NCBI RefSeq assembly: GCF_023053635.1
Contig: NC_086182.1
Span: 3,993,001-4,057,000, forward strand
Reading direction: 5' to 3'
Origin: Elgaria multicarinata webbii
Lineage: Eukaryota > Chordata > Lepidosauria > Squamata > Anguidae
DNA length: 64,000 nucleotides
Position 1 is the first letter of the stretch; each line of letters starts with the position of its first letter. A program made the position numbers and the translations under genes. Below the pieces are notes generated by a model. It made no database searches, was not told the DNA's origin, and was given only the letters and a program-made list of their open reading frames with translations. Of the stretch, positions 21,986 through 34,380 are shown piece by piece.

Positions 21986-23383
21986 GATAGACCATATATC
22001 AAAAAAAATGCCAGTCAGTCTTCAGCAAGTTTCAAGGACACCAAACCCTGCCTAAAACAACTGCACCGCTTGAGTTCCCACCGCTCCAATTATTGGGGTC
22101 CAGAGGGTGCGACAGCCTGTCTCCAAGGGCAGGCTTGCCTGGAAAGGTTACCGATAAACATGCATGCATAAACCAATCACATAAATCTATTCCGCAGCCT
22201 TAACAGTAAGTACACCACCAGGGCTGCAGGTACAAGCGTCTCCCACGGAAACTTCGGTGGCCATCACGCTTGCCCTGGGAATGTTGTGAGGTGTTTGACA
22301 CCAACACATTAACGTGATGTCCCTGGGGCATTACTCTGAGAGCGAGTCCAGGGCACTCTGCCACCCGCTGGAGATAAGGGCGGCCCTTTCGCACCAGAGG
22401 CTGCTGGCGGGAAGGGGGGAGGTTGTTCCATGTATTCGCCCAGATAAGCGGCCATCCACACTTCAGAGAGCACTTGGGCCTGCCAAGCAAGCTTGTGAAA
22501 AAGGCTGAAGTGAGCAGGCGAGGGTAAGGCAGCCTCCTGCAGGCTCATCCACTCCGGGAGGCAGACCGGAGTCCCCAAAGAAGGAGCACCCAAATTCTGC
22601 CCCACGATGCCTGGAAATGGAGGCCCGGGGATGAATGTGCTCAGTGTCCCTTTGGTTTCCCATGAGAGGCGTTCAGCAAACAGTCGTTCCCAGGCAATTT
22701 GGGGAGCGGCAGGGGTGTGGGAGATGCGGCGCCTTCAGACACACTAACATACAAGACAAATACAATTTACTTCAATACAGCCAATCTTGATGCATTTAGT
22801 GAAACTGAAATTCAAAGCTGTACAATCTCATCATCTTAATTCTCATGCCAGATGTTACTCTAGATTGTGCATACTAAATTGCTCGGTAATCCCAAAGAAT
22901 ATCAGACTAAGCATGAAACACTGGCTGGGAACCACGACCAAGTGGCAGGAAGTCCAGGGGAAATGATACAGGGATCATGTACACTAGAGACAGAAGGCTT
23001 CTCTGAATGGGCAATTTATTGCACGCTCATGATTGACCACTCACGGAGGTTTTCAGGTTGATTACATGACATCATCAGTGACCAAGATGTCTCCTGTGGA
23101 ATTCTCTGGAAAGCCCAGAACGGAAAGAAGCACTTTTAAAATGGTAATAGCCAGGAAACAGCAAGATCTGCCACCACTAGGTGATGCTGCCTGAGTGGAA
23201 CTGAACAGAAGGGAAGTATTAAATTCAAAGCATGTGATCTGCTCCTGTGTAATGAAGCCCGTAACAATCACACCAAAGAGCCAGGAAGCACAAAAGCCCC
23301 AGGTAAACAACGTGATTTCCCTTAATGTAGAGATGCTCTTATTCTGCCTTACGCTATTTGCTCTATTTACAAAAATAGGTGTC
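21986..23383. other. Intergenic stretch without a recognised gene
   Basis: About 22030-22740 is moderately GC-rich but shows no conserved coding frame. I could not assign a repeat family. 22740-23380 looks unique and A/T-rich. Confidence 0.3.
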
Positions 23384-23451
23384 TGGTTAGCTACTGCGTG
23401 AACAGAATACTAGTCTAGAGAGGCTGTTGGCCTGACCCAGCACAGCTCTTA
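23384..23451 (+). mobile_element. CR1/L3-like LINE 3' fragment
   Basis: Reads TGTCTGGTTAGCTACTGCGTGAACAGAATACTAG...GGCCTGACCCAGCACAGCTCTT, the same terminus as at 7225-7355. It is cut off by the Harbinger-like element that starts at 23452. Confidence 0.6.
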
Positions 23452-23967
23452 GGGCATGTCTACACCAAGTCTTATCCCAGGGATCGTCCCAGGATCATTC
23501 CTGTGCATCCACATGACGCACAGGGGATCCCTGGGGCAGGGAGGGAAGATCTCTCCATTTCCCCTGGATAACCCGGTCAGCTTTTAGTCAGATTTCCCCC
23601 GCAGTCTCGGGATCGTCCTGAGACCGCGGGAGGTGTAGGCGGCCACGCTGGTTTCATCCTGGCTCCTCGTGAGTAAACGTGAGGAGCCGGGAATCAGGCC
23701 CTGCGCACAGAGCTCTTCAGGCGCTCCGTACCCATCACATTGGGGGTGAGGAGGGGAGCAGGGTCATGGCTTTTTCTCTTTTTTTACCTTTTAATTTTTG
23801 CTGGAGCGTGAGTGCACTCCAGCTCTTCTTGTGTGTAAAAAAAAAGGGCTACCGCAACAGGCACAATGCCTGGGACGTCGCGTGGCCCATGTGGACTGAG
23901 GGGTAGGATCTTGCAATCAGCATATCGCGAGATCCCGCCCCTCCCCTCCCCTGGTGTAGACCTGCCT
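23452..23967. mobile_element. Harbinger-like element, 516 bp, TTA duplication
   Basis: The left end GGGCATGTCTACACCA is inverted as TGGTGTAGACCTGCC on the right, with TTA at 23449-23451 and 23968-23970. The CCCAGGGATCGTCCCAGGATC block relates it to 18302-18785. It inserted at the end of a CR1 fragment. Confidence 0.8.
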
Positions 23968-24224
23968 TTAGATTCTCATGGGGGGAGTCCCCATCCTTCT
24001 CCAGTCTCACAAGGAGTAGGGAATCCCTCCTGATGCTGTGCTTGCTTGGTTAAATGGGCACATTGGTAGTGAGCTGGAGAGTGTATTTCTGGACCCTTGC
24101 CTCTCAATGACATTATGTTCCTGGTGACATTATCAGGAATGTGACAATCTGGAGAGTGAAATAAGCCTAAGCTTAAAATCAGCTTATTTAGGCCCTGACC
24201 CTAACCAAACACAAATCAGATTGT

Positions 24225-25470
24225 TCGAGGTGAGCCAGTGGCTCTGTCTATAACTGGTTCGCCTCCTATCTAGAGGGTCGCTCTTTCAGCGTGTCGGCTA
24301 ACGGCAGCTCGTCCTCCTCCTTTCCCCTTTCAGTAGGGGTTCTGCAAGGCTCGGTGCTTGGCCCGCTGCTGTTTTCTCTATACATGCTGCCCTTGGGTAA
24401 ACTTATTCAATCTCATGGCCTCCAATATCACCTGTATGCCGATGACACACAACTATATCTCTCATCTCCGGAACTTTCTCCTGATGTCCACGATCGTATC
24501 TCGGCATGTCTTTCAGATATCTCAGCCTGGCTGCTTCATCGCCGTTTGAAACTCAATATGGCAAAAACTGAACTGCTTGTTTTTCCTCCTAAACCTTCTC
24601 CTCACCTCTCATTCTCTCTTACTGTCAACGATGTCACGCTTACTCCGGTCAAGGAAGCTCGTAGTCTTGGCTTTATATTTGATTCCTCGCTCTGCTTTAT
24701 TCCTCATATAGAGGCAGTAGCTAAATCTTGTCGTTTCTTCCTGTATAATATTGCCAGGATTCGACCATTTTTGTCTGTCTCTTCTGCCAAGACTCTCGTT
24801 CACGCACTGGTTATCTCTCGGTTGGACTACTGCAACCTCCTTCTCTCTGGCCTCCCCTCATCTCACATCAGTCCGCTGGTCTCTGTCCACCACTCCGCCG
24901 CTAAGATCATCTTCCTGGCCCGCCGCTCTGACCATGTCACTCCGCTTCTGAAATCTCTTCATTGGCTTCCAATTCACTCCAGAATCCAATACAAACTTCT
25001 CCTGTTGACCTTCAAAGCTTTTCACGGTCTAGCTCCTGCCTATCTCTCCTCTCTCATCTCACATATTGCCCCGCTCGTGCTCTTCGCTCCTCTGATGCCA
25101 TGCTTCTCGCCTGCCCAAGGACCTCCACTTCCCTTACTCGGCTTCGTCCTTTTTCCTCTGCTGCCCCTCATGCCTGGAACGCTCTTCCAGAACACTTGAG
25201 AACTACCAACTCAATCACAGCTTTTAAAACTCAGCGAAAAACTTTTCTTTTCCCTATAGCTTTTAAACTTTGAGTTTGTTCTGACTCTATACTGTTAGCT
25301 TCACCCTACCCGGTGCCTGTTTACACTTCCCTGTGCCTGTTTGCATTCTCTTTCCCTCCTTATTGTTTACTACAACTTTATTAGATTGTAAGCCTATGCG
25401 GCAGGGTCTTGCTATTTACTGTGTGGTCTGTGCAGCACCATGTACATCGATGGTGCTATATAAATAAATA

Positions 25471-25520
<50 letters not shown>
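24225..25520 (+). mobile_element. L2-like LINE, 5'-truncated, long open reverse-transcriptase frame
   Basis: A 302-codon frame (24291-25199) carries [23 protein letters not shown], the catalytic [35 protein letters not shown] and [37 protein letters not shown], the order expected for L2-type reverse transcriptase and thumb. A one-base change near 25060 shifts the true C-terminus ([34 protein letters not shown]) to another frame ending at 25273. The usual P of VPQGSVLGP is L here. The 3' UTR ends TGGTGCTATATAAATAAATAAATAAT and runs into an (AAT)n tail of about 18 units. The endonuclease and the start of the reverse transcriptase are missing. Well-preserved frame and a long clean tail suggest a fairly recent insertion. 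Confidence 0.93.
25474..25520. repeat. (AAT)n microsatellite at LINE tail
   Basis: Uninterrupted AAT units grown from the 3' tail of the L2-like LINE. Comparable expansions occur at the tails near 17745, 42825 and 59281. Confidence 0.9.
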
Positions 25521-25522
<2 letters not shown>

Positions 25523-28500
25523 GCTCCTGGGGGAAGTTCACGGCAGCTCAGAGTCATCACAGTGAAATGGTGTTCTAGAGAGTGAGAAAGAAAGGAGGCA
25601 AACAGGAACCAGGGAAAAGCATGGGAAGCCAAACAGGAGACTGATGATGATGTGGGCATGTCACAGTTATCCGGTCTTGGAGAAGACGTGGCAAGGATCC
25701 CTCCATGTCTCTCTGCATCCCACAATACTTTGTCGCTGCTTTTTGTGGGCGTTGGCTTTAGACCAGCAAATACCAGCTGTAGAATACGTATAAGCTTGGC
25801 CTGTTTCCTCCTAAACATACAGTACCTATTGGTTGGAAAGGCTCCAGACTCTCATCTGATCAGCTGCAAGCAAGGGCAGATGAAACAGACAATTTCAGTT
25901 TCTCTTTTTTTTCCTATTCTTAAATTCAGTTCTTTTTGAACTTTGAGAATCTCTCTGGTCTTAAGCTCAGAGCAACCCCACCCCTGGGGTAGTCTTTTTT
26001 TTAAAAAAAAACTTTGCATGAAAAGCATGAGAATTTTTGTGCAAATTTCTTCTAATACATGCCTTTTTTGCCTAATAGACACAGTTTATGCAAACGATTC
26101 CCCCAATTTTGAAGGCTATTTTCCCTAATACACACATTATGATCACAGAACTCAATTGCAAAATTCAGAGAAATGTGAATTCAAAGGATAACGGAGTTTC
26201 AATTCGCATAGTGGTTTGAAAGTGCAAAACTAGGTGAGTTCGCATTAAAATGAAAACGGAATTAATTTCTCCACAACTTCTACTGCGCAGCCCTCATGGG
26301 TGTGTGTATGTGTGGAGGGGGAAGATGGTCAAGCAATCCCTCCTTCTGCCCCTAGGAATGGATCTCTCCCCACCCTTCTGGAGAGCTTTGAACAGCCACA
26401 GAACTGCCCGTGAGGTAGGACTCCACTTCAAGCAAAGAATTGGACGCTTCCCAGATGGGGGCCCTGTGCAATGTCTGCTCAGACAGCCTGAGCTATATCT
26501 GAGGGGCTGTCTTGACAACGGTGCCGTGGGGCCACGAGCCAGCAAAACCTGTTGCTTTGCTCCTGCGGGGTTGCGCCACATTATCCCCATACCCAGGATT
26601 GGATGATTGGGGAGGGGGGAAGAGAGCACCACTTCCTATCCCTCCCTGGCTTTTTCATAGAATTTCTCCCACCCACCCCCAGTAAAAGGGAGACTCTTCT
26701 CCCCACTCAAAGGCAGCGCAGGGGCATTCCAGCGATCATTCAGTTCGCTGGCACAGCCCCTCCCCCCTACTCAGGAGGACAGCGACTAATCAGGGGTGGC
26801 CATCCGCCGCATTCCCGGAGCATGGTGACAGGTGGTGATGCACCAACCTCGCCATGCCCCAGACAAAAAAGTCAGGGTAAGCCCCCAACTTTTTTGCTTC
26901 GGAGCTTCTGGGGGGAAGCCTGGGATGCCTGCGTGGTGGCTTCTGCATCATGTAATTGATGCCGCGCCACCGCGCACCACCCCAAGGCTTTCATTATGTA
27001 CAGACAGCTCCTGAGAGAAAGGCTGGTCTTCTTTAAAAGGGTACAATAAGAGTGATAACACTCAACCACAAAGGTACTAAGAAATATTTATAGACAAATT
27101 AATACCGTTAAGTGGAGCAGAGAACAATGACTCTACTCAGGATTTGGTGCAAGAAGGATTAACTGTTCCAGGGATGCGTCCTGGGAAACCAGATGGTGGC
27201 AAAGGATAGGCAATAATTTAGTGGCAAACTTTACCTATATATCCGTTATATGCTCCTTGTCTCAATTGCTTACCTATAAACAAAGAAAAAACATCACATT
27301 TTGCCAAATTTCTCTCGTCTGATTTCCCCCTTTCTTATAATGGGTAATAAAGTCCTTCGTTGTTGTCCTCTGGTGGACAGATCTCCACTGCTTACATGCC
27401 GTTGCCATTGGTAGCTGGGGTCTGTTAATTTCAAAGCTAAACAGAAATGCACCCCTGTCGTGCCGGGAGCATTCAGCAACTGAGCCTCAAGCGCCGTGGA
27501 ACCGGGCCCCCAGCACTGCCGCCAGGAAAGGCAGGCTGTGTGCAGCAAGCACATTCAGAAATTGCTCCTGGGAATTTTGACTCTTGAGGGTTCATTGAGT
27601 TTTCCAATGGAATTCTCATTAAGGGTAAGAATGTCCGTCTTGAAATAGCATCACAGCAGAGTGAGGCAGGAGGCAGGCAAGAAGCTGGAAATTTGTGAAA
27701 AGATTTTGGGCAGTCATCTTGCTTTTGTCAATGTCATGGGAGACGCTCTTTTCTCCTTATCTGACACCCAAACGAATACCAAACTTGCAACGAAATAAGG
27801 AGTTGACAAGGGAGAGAATTCAAAAAATGTCCAATGAGAATGTTCCCCCTTCTGGATACAAGACCCTCTTTGTTCTATTGACTAAAGGATCCTTGATTAA
27901 TTCCCAAAAGAAAAGTAAACACTGTACTATTTTAATGGCACACATCTTTGCACGGGTTTCTCTCCTTCTCCCTCCCCCCAAATTAGTCAATATCGGAGGA
28001 GGGAAGCCAACTCATGGCCTCCGGCTCCATCCCCTGACCTCCCTGTGCTGACTAGCGCTACTGCATAGAGCATGTGGCTTCCTCCTTCACACGTGGGCTG
28101 ATCTGGAGATAATCATCTGCACAGGGCTGCTGATTGCAAGCTCCTGGGGGCACAGACCTGCCTTTCTGCTTATGTTGTTTCTGTAACGTACCAGGAATAC
28201 TGAAGATGCTGCGTAATATTTACAGAACAGCATGTTTTCTTTGTCTAAAATCTTCCACTGAGACAACTAGATTTCAGGTGTGTGTGTGTTGGCAAATGGA
28301 CCATTTATGGAAAGGAAAGTAGAGCAAAAGAGCGGCACTGGGATGTGATAGAAGGGGGGAAACTCTTCGAGACCTGCGGAAACAGAATCTTAGCGATCCC
28401 ACCGCACGCTCATCACACCGTCTGTGTCACACTCGTTTATCTCCCATATCACATCCAACAGTTACCTCATGCAACAGCCAGTTTCTGCTGAAGGCCAATG

Positions 28501-29279
28501 TGGGAAATTTTCTCAATTTGGTGCATATATTTTAGAATGTTACATACCACCCTTAATTCAAGGAGCTGAGCAATGATGCTCCATCTACCAGTGCCTCTCG
28601 GCACATATATTGGAAGGGTCATTGCCACCAGAGAGCTGTATGAACCTGGACACTTGCCTCCTCCCAGCCAATATGGGAAGGTCAACAGTCGCTACAGCCT
28701 CCCTTCTATGGTATTCCCCCCCCACCATTTCTGACAGCTGAAGTACACTTTAATTATCTGAATTAAAACAGGACTGTCACGTCAACCTTACTCCTCAAAA
28801 CCCTACAGCGTTGCTCCCTATCTTGAGAAAGCCCCTTGTCCTCTGCATTTCTCATTGAGTTACTATGCTGAGTGTGCCTCCTAGTTGGAAGAAGGCAAGC
28901 TCAGTTCAGAGACTCATACAGTGACACTTAAAGGGCTTCCTTTAAGAACAAACTATTCTGCTGCACCCTTGCATTAGAAGTGATGGAATCCTTCAAATTT
29001 CATACCCAATGCAGAGTTGCTGCAGAATCCCCAGAGGCTGGCTGGGAGGGAAGCCCAGAGCAATGACTCATACAGAGGTGTTACAGGCAACCTCCTTGAC
29101 ATGTGGGCACTTTAGTCTCACACAAGTCCTTGTACCACTATTAGTTTTCATGGAACACAGTATGGGAATTACTGCCCTTTTTATATACACAACTTACATT
29201 CCAAAATCTCTGAGTCATTCCTGCTCGAACGGATACCACAAATGGACTTTTATGCCTTTATTCTCATTTTTCTTTTCTT
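25521..29279. other. Intergenic stretch without a recognised gene
   Basis: No convincing exon was found on either strand. About 26790-26970 resembles 32500-32700 and 44370-44700, an unnamed old repeat with a palindromic AAAAAGT..ACTTTTT core. About 26000-26240 is A/T-rich and repeat-like. The rest appears unique. Confidence 0.35.
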
Positions 29280-29500
29280 GTTATTGATGCTATTGTTTGT
29301 AATTCCCCCCCCTTTTTGTCTTGTTTGTTATAATTTTGCATTGCTGATGTTTTTATCTAGTTGAGCTTTTATATTGTATTTTATATTATGGTTTTATACT
29401 GTTGTTTTATTCTTTGAGTGGTTTTAATTTTTGTGAACCGCCCAGAGAGCTCCGGCTATTGGGCGGTATGGAAATGCAATAAATAAATAAATAAATAACT
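29280..29500 (+). mobile_element. LINE 3' end (GGGCGGTATGGAAATGCAATAAATAAA type)
   Basis: A T-rich 3' UTR with GTGAACCGCCCAGAGAGCTC, CGGCTATTGGGCGGTATGG and a (TAAA)n tail. Tails of the same family occur at 34030-34096 and 55536-55590 and in reverse at 61602-61690. No coding part is left. Confidence 0.7.
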
Positions 29501-30287
29501 GCAAATGAAAACCAAAAAACAACGAATGGACTTGATCTTCCAGAAAGGTGCAGGACATGGAGAAACTCGGCGCAGAGGGTGGCAGAGGCAAAGGACCCCG
29601 TGGTGTCCCCACCCTCGGTGTGCCTGAGGACGGAGTGACCACCGAGAATAGAAAAGGTCAACCCTGGCATAGCAGGCTGCCATGAAGACCATTCGCAAAG
29701 GGGCTCTGCCTGCAAAGCTGTTTTCTGAGTCGTACAGAAGGAGCACCGTGAATGCTGGTGGGAGAGCAGGCAGCCCATCTGGCCATTTAGCCAGATGGGT
29801 TGCTTGGGGACAGCCGCGATTGGCCGAGAGGCAAACCTTGCCCACCTCTAGCACCTCTGTGAGGCTGCCGCCACAACCGGTGGGCTGGGGGTGGGGAGCA
29901 TTCAGGGTGGCAGGCAAGGAGATCGGAGCCCTGCGGCTCAATCCAAAAGGATGCTCTCTTGAGCAACGCGCATTGAAATAACTAAACTGCCGAACTGGCA
30001 AAGCACAGATAGAAAAGTGTCCATCAAAAAGATAGAGGAGCGTGCATCAAAAAGCGAGCTGTAAATCCTTGGCTATAGCAATCTTAAGTGGAGCCGGGGG
30101 GGGGGGGCAAAGGGGCTGATCCACCACCTCATCCACAGCCCTGCGCCAGATAAGGCCCAAGTCCAGAAAGTGGCAGGCAGGGAGGGGGGAATTATTTCTC
30201 TGGCAGGGTGGAGCATTTTAAGTTTTTCCTCCTGTTAGGCACAATGTGAGGAAGTTTTCCTGTGCCAGAATGGTGTTGAATCCAGTG
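29501..30287. other. Intergenic stretch without a recognised gene
   Basis: Moderately GC-rich at 29560-29960 but with no conserved protein match in any frame. A G run lies near 30099-30107. Confidence 0.3.
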
Positions 30288-30600
30288 TAGAATAACCATA
30301 TAGAAAGGAGGACTGGGCTCCTATATAGTTGTATAGAAAAGGGAATATCAGCAGGTGTCATTTGTATACATGCAGCACCTGGTGAAATGCCCTCTTCATC
30401 ACAACTGTTAAAGCTGCAGGAGCTATACCAGAGTGACCAGATACAAAAGAGAGTAGGGCTCCTGCACCTTTAACTGTTGTAATGAAGAGGCAATTTTACC
30501 AGGTGCTGCATGCATACAAACGACACCTTCTGGAATTCTCTTTTCTACACAACTGTTAACTATACAGGAGCCCTGTCCTCTTTTCCCTATGGTCATCCTA
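30288..30600. mobile_element. hAT-type foldback MITE, family E, with perfect 8-bp duplication
   Basis: Begins TAGAATAACCATAT and ends ATGGTCATCCTA. ATCCAGTG is present exactly at 30280-30287 and 30601-30608. The two arms carry CAACTGTTAAAGCTGCAGGAG and its inverse. More diverged at its ends than the 17915 copy. Confidence 0.9.
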
Positions 30601-30927
30601 ATCCAGTGGAGCCAAACCACATCCACCTCATCCTGGAAAACCCCACTTTAGGGATTACTGTTTGTGGTAGCTTTCTGCCTCTGCATGTACAGTCAGGGGG
30701 GCTACAACAGGGGGCGCAGGGCCTCCCCCTGCTGGCAAAGGGCAGCACACCATCACCTCCACCACCTCCTAAATCCCTCCAGTCTGCAATAAAAGGGGTG
30801 GGGGAGAAGGATTACTCTCTACATAAATAAATACAAATAGCTCACACATTGTAGGGTGACCACATGGAAAGGAGGATAGGGCTCTTGTATCTTTAACAGT
30901 TGTATAGAAAAGGGAATTTCAGCAGGA

Positions 30928-31358
30928 GAGCCAGTGTGGTGTAGTGGCTACAGTGTCGAACTGGGAGTTGGGAGATCCGGGTTCTAGTCCCCACTCGGCC
31001 ATGGAATCATAGAATAGCAGAGTTGGAAGGGGCCTACAAGGCCATGGAGTCCAACCCCCTGCTCAATGCAGGAATCCACCCTAAAGCATCCCTGACAGAT
31101 GGTTGTCCAGCTGCCTCTTGAAGGCCTCTAGTGTGGGAGAGCCCACCACCTCCCTAGGTAACTGGTTCCGTTGTCGTACTGCTCTAACAGCCATGGAAGC
31201 TCATTGGGTGCCTTTGGGCCAGTCACAGGATCTCAGCTCAGCCTTCCTCACAGGGTTGTTGTTGTGAGGATAAAATGGACAGCATAAGGATTATGTACAC
31301 CACCTTGGGTTCCTTGGAGGAAAAAAGGTGGGATATAAATGTAATAAATAAATAAATA
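30928..31358 (+). mobile_element. tRNA-derived SINE (GCCAGTGTGGTGTAGTGG type) inside a hAT MITE
   Basis: It starts GAGCCAGTGTGGTGTAGTGG (A box), continues to GGGTTCTAGTCCCCACTCGG (B box), then CTTTGGGCCAGTCAC, CTCACAGGGTTGTTG and GAGGATAAAATGG, and ends GGTGGGATATAAATGTAATAAATAAAT. A CR1 piece interrupts it at 31007-31190. No duplication was found around the SINE itself. Confidence 0.85.
31007..31190 (-). mobile_element. CR1 LINE 3' end nested in the SINE
   Basis: Reads on the minus strand as a CR1 3' end (CTGTTAGAGCAGTACGAC...CCTTCCAACTCTGCTATTCTATGA). CCATGGAA occurs exactly at 30999-31006 and 31191-31198, so the insertion point and target duplication are visible. Confidence 0.9.
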
Positions 31359-31595
31359 TGTGTCATTTGTATGCATGCAGCACCTGGTGAAATTCCCTCT
31401 TCATCACAACAGTTAAAGCTGCAGGAGCCCTGCCCTCTTTTGTATCTGGTCAAGAGGGCAGGGCTCCTCCAGCTTTAACTGTTGTGATGAGGAGGGAATT
31501 TCACCAGGTTCTGCATATATACAAATGACACCTGCTGAAATTCCTTTTTCTATACTACTCAGGAGCCCTGTCCTCCTTTCTATATGGTCACCCTG

Positions 31596-34029
31596 GATTG
31601 AATATTCTGCTTTACTTGACGGCAGCTCACTCATTTTAATTCTCCAAAGTGCAGGGCTTAAATTTTATATAAAAGAAAACAGGAAACAAGTTTGTACATC
31701 AAAAGTGGTGCCCTGCTGCTACCGCACAACCCTTCATGAGCCTCCCCTGAGACTGTGGGTGCGCCTGAGCAAAGGGCTTTTGGTCTGTAGAGTGGGCAGA
31801 GTTCTTTTACCCTTTGGTTTATTAGGGTTCATATGGCATTACCATCCTTAGGAAAGAAATATGGAGTTGGCAGAGAACTCTCGTGCTCTAAGGTTTCTGC
31901 CAATATCGTCTTAGCTCTTATGTTCTAAGGTGCGGTTCATCATTTGATAGTGGCAGCATCGGTTGGACTTTGGAAACTACTCTCCTGGTCAATGAGGAAA
32001 GGGGCATATAAAACTATATTTCCCAGGGTTCATCGCTGTAAAATCAATTTTGAAGCAGCCTTCAGCTTCCTCTGGGCTGCTGTTCCCCCCCGCCCAGTCA
32101 AGTAGGTAAGTTTGTGGGGAAGGAGCACCAACCCTGCCAGGCTGGCTGGCAAGAAGGCTGAATGTTACAAGCTGAGGGGAAATTTGCAGAGGGTTTGGCT
32201 CATAATGGGGGTGAGGTGGGGTGGGGTGGGGTGGGGTGGAGTGGGTGGGTGTCCAAACAAGCAGCGGAGAAGTATATTCACACTTGCTGACATTGGAGCA
32301 ACTAGCCTCCATTGTTTGACTATCTGGACCAAGAAACAGAGGGGAGCCAGGAGGCAGGGGTTGTGCAAGCGTCAGAGCTGAGGATCCAAGCCAGGGGTCA
32401 GGCATGGAGAACAGCCCAGAGAAAGGAAGAGCAGCAAAGTCTCATCCTAAGCAGGAGGTTGACTATGTGGCATATTTGTCCCACGGTGGCCCCACCTTGA
32501 TGACATAGCCACCAATCACCAGCCACCACAGGGCTTTCTCCCCCGAAGCTCCACATTTAAAAAGTCAGGGTCTTTCCCTGACTTTTTCCTTTGAAGCGGG
32601 GTCAACTCGGTCCTTCAGCCATGTCTCCTCACCTCAGCATGAAGCTGAGGGCATTCCGGAGCAGATGGCGACTACCAATATAGGTCATCAGAAGCCCAGA
32701 AGAGGGCAGGGGGTGGGGTTTTACTGGGAAGGAGTGGTGAAGCTTTGCTAGCCCTTCCTATCTGACAGGAGGCCGAAACATTGGCCCGCCTAGATGGGCA
32801 GGGCCAGGCCAGGACCTGATATTATTTCACTGCCCAGGACATGCTCCTAATAGCAGCTCTGGGGTTCATGGCCAGGGGCTCCCAGCCCTACTGTCTTCTG
32901 AGAACTCTCTTCCTAGTCAGGCTGAAGGACTCCAGCTCTCGTGGCGTTTAAGAGCCAGGCAACGTGAACGCTGCATTTCAAAAGCTTTCGCCCATTGAAA
33001 CAGAGAGGGATGCACAAGTTTACTTCCTCCCACATTCCGTGTGAAATCTCAAGTTGTTTCTCTCCCAAATATGAAGAATGTTGTGAAATTTGGTATTTTT
33101 TTAAAATAAAAAAACCAAATTGAAACAAAGTCCTCACCCCTCTGCACCAGCCAAATTCAATAGGTAAAGTCATTCCCTGCATGGCAATGACCATGATGTG
33201 CCTGCCTGCTTGCCCTGTGGCTGATAAGGAGCCTGTCAGAGAAAAGAGGTGGCAACCTGTTGAATTAAGCACAAACATAGCTGAATACATAGAGATTTGG
33301 ACCTGGACTTTTAAAAGTGAAGCCCTGGGAAGGGATGAATCTGTCTGTTTGATCCACATTCATTTTTTTAAACAAATAAAAAGTCCTCAAATTCTTTTTG
33401 TCCCAACTATGGAGAACTTTGTGAATTTTGGTAAATTCTTATCGAAACCTAATTGAAATTCTCATCCATCTCTAGAAACAAAAGACCTTTTTTTCAGATT
33501 GGCGAACGATTGGGTTCATCAACAAGTGAAATCCATCCTTCTTATTCATATAGAACTTGAAGCTCACAACACCAAACTCAGAGCATCATCACACAGGGGA
33601 AAACCACGTTTCCTTACTGTTGCTTCTCGGCCCATGCTTTTGTCCCTCATTATTTCCTCTTTCAAAACAGGAAGTAAACAATGTGCAGGTGGCCCATTCA
33701 GTGGGCCGTTTTGATTCCCCTGCACACAGCAGGAGATAGAGGCGAGTTCCATCTCAAAATTAATTTGGGTTTACTGGGTATTTTTTTGTTGCACGAAGAA
33801 GGCTAGAAGGGGTGGGAGGCACAAAGGAGGCAGACGATGTTGTGAGAGGGACCCACAAAAATCGTAATGCCCAATAACGAGCGTGCAATGAAATGATCGC
33901 CTGATGATGCCCTCAGACTTTGATCTTCAGAATATTAGACATCACTATGCAAATCCCCTCAAATTGTTTTGTTTAAAACAAAAGACCAAGAATGGTTGTA
34001 TGTATGTATATATTTAGAGACACATATAC
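31596..34029. other. Intergenic stretch without a recognised gene
   Basis: Contains a short GGGGT tandem repeat near 32215-32240, the unnamed palindromic repeat at about 32500-32700, and otherwise apparently unique sequence. Frames here lack conserved matches. Confidence 0.35.
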
Positions 34030-34096
34030 ACCAAATAGCTTCGGCTATTGGGCGGTATAAAAATGTAATAAATAAATAAATAAATAAAAATAAAAT
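34030..34096 (+). mobile_element. LINE 3' tail fragment
   Basis: TAGCTTCGGCTATTGGGCGG followed by TATAAAAATG and a (TAAA)n tail: only the last 60 or so bases of the LINE family seen at 29280-29500. Confidence 0.6.
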
Positions 34097-34264
34097 TATA
34101 CACCAAACTTCATCAAAATTATTCCAGAGCTGTTTACAGTGAACAATAGATATAATTATTTTCTCTTAAAAGATGCAATTCATCTTAAAAATGAAACTGC
34201 ACTTTGAACATAGAACTCTTCTTCCTATCGTAGGAATGTAACACCTGCAGTCTTCCAGACCATC

Positions 34265-34380
34265 ATTTGCCCCAAATTTTTATCAGCCTTTATTCATTTG
34301 ATTTGTGTACCCTGCCTACCTACCAAGGAAAATGGCACTCTAGGCAGCTTACAACCCTAAATAAAACTTGATTAAAACAA
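34265..34380 (-). mobile_element. Degenerate LINE 3' tail
   Basis: TTTATTCATTTGATTTGTGTACCCTGCC followed by an AATGGCACTCTAGGCAGC-like block is the reverse of the same LINE tail type as at 4565-4660. It is weakly conserved. Confidence 0.4.

Larger units (their letters stand above)
30852..31595. mobile_element. hAT-type foldback MITE, family E, split by a SINE that holds a CR1
   Basis: The left part (30852-30926) starts TAGGGTGACC and stops in AATTTCAGCAG; the right part resumes at about 31359 with GTGTCATTTGTATGCATGCAG and ends TATATGGTCACCCT. Joined, they would match the 320-bp sister copies. No clear 8-bp duplication remains at the outer ends. Confidence 0.85.

Noticed and set aside
25456-25818. 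Minus-strand frame with a long Ile run
   Set aside because: The Ile run is the (AAT)n tail of the L2-like LINE read in reverse.
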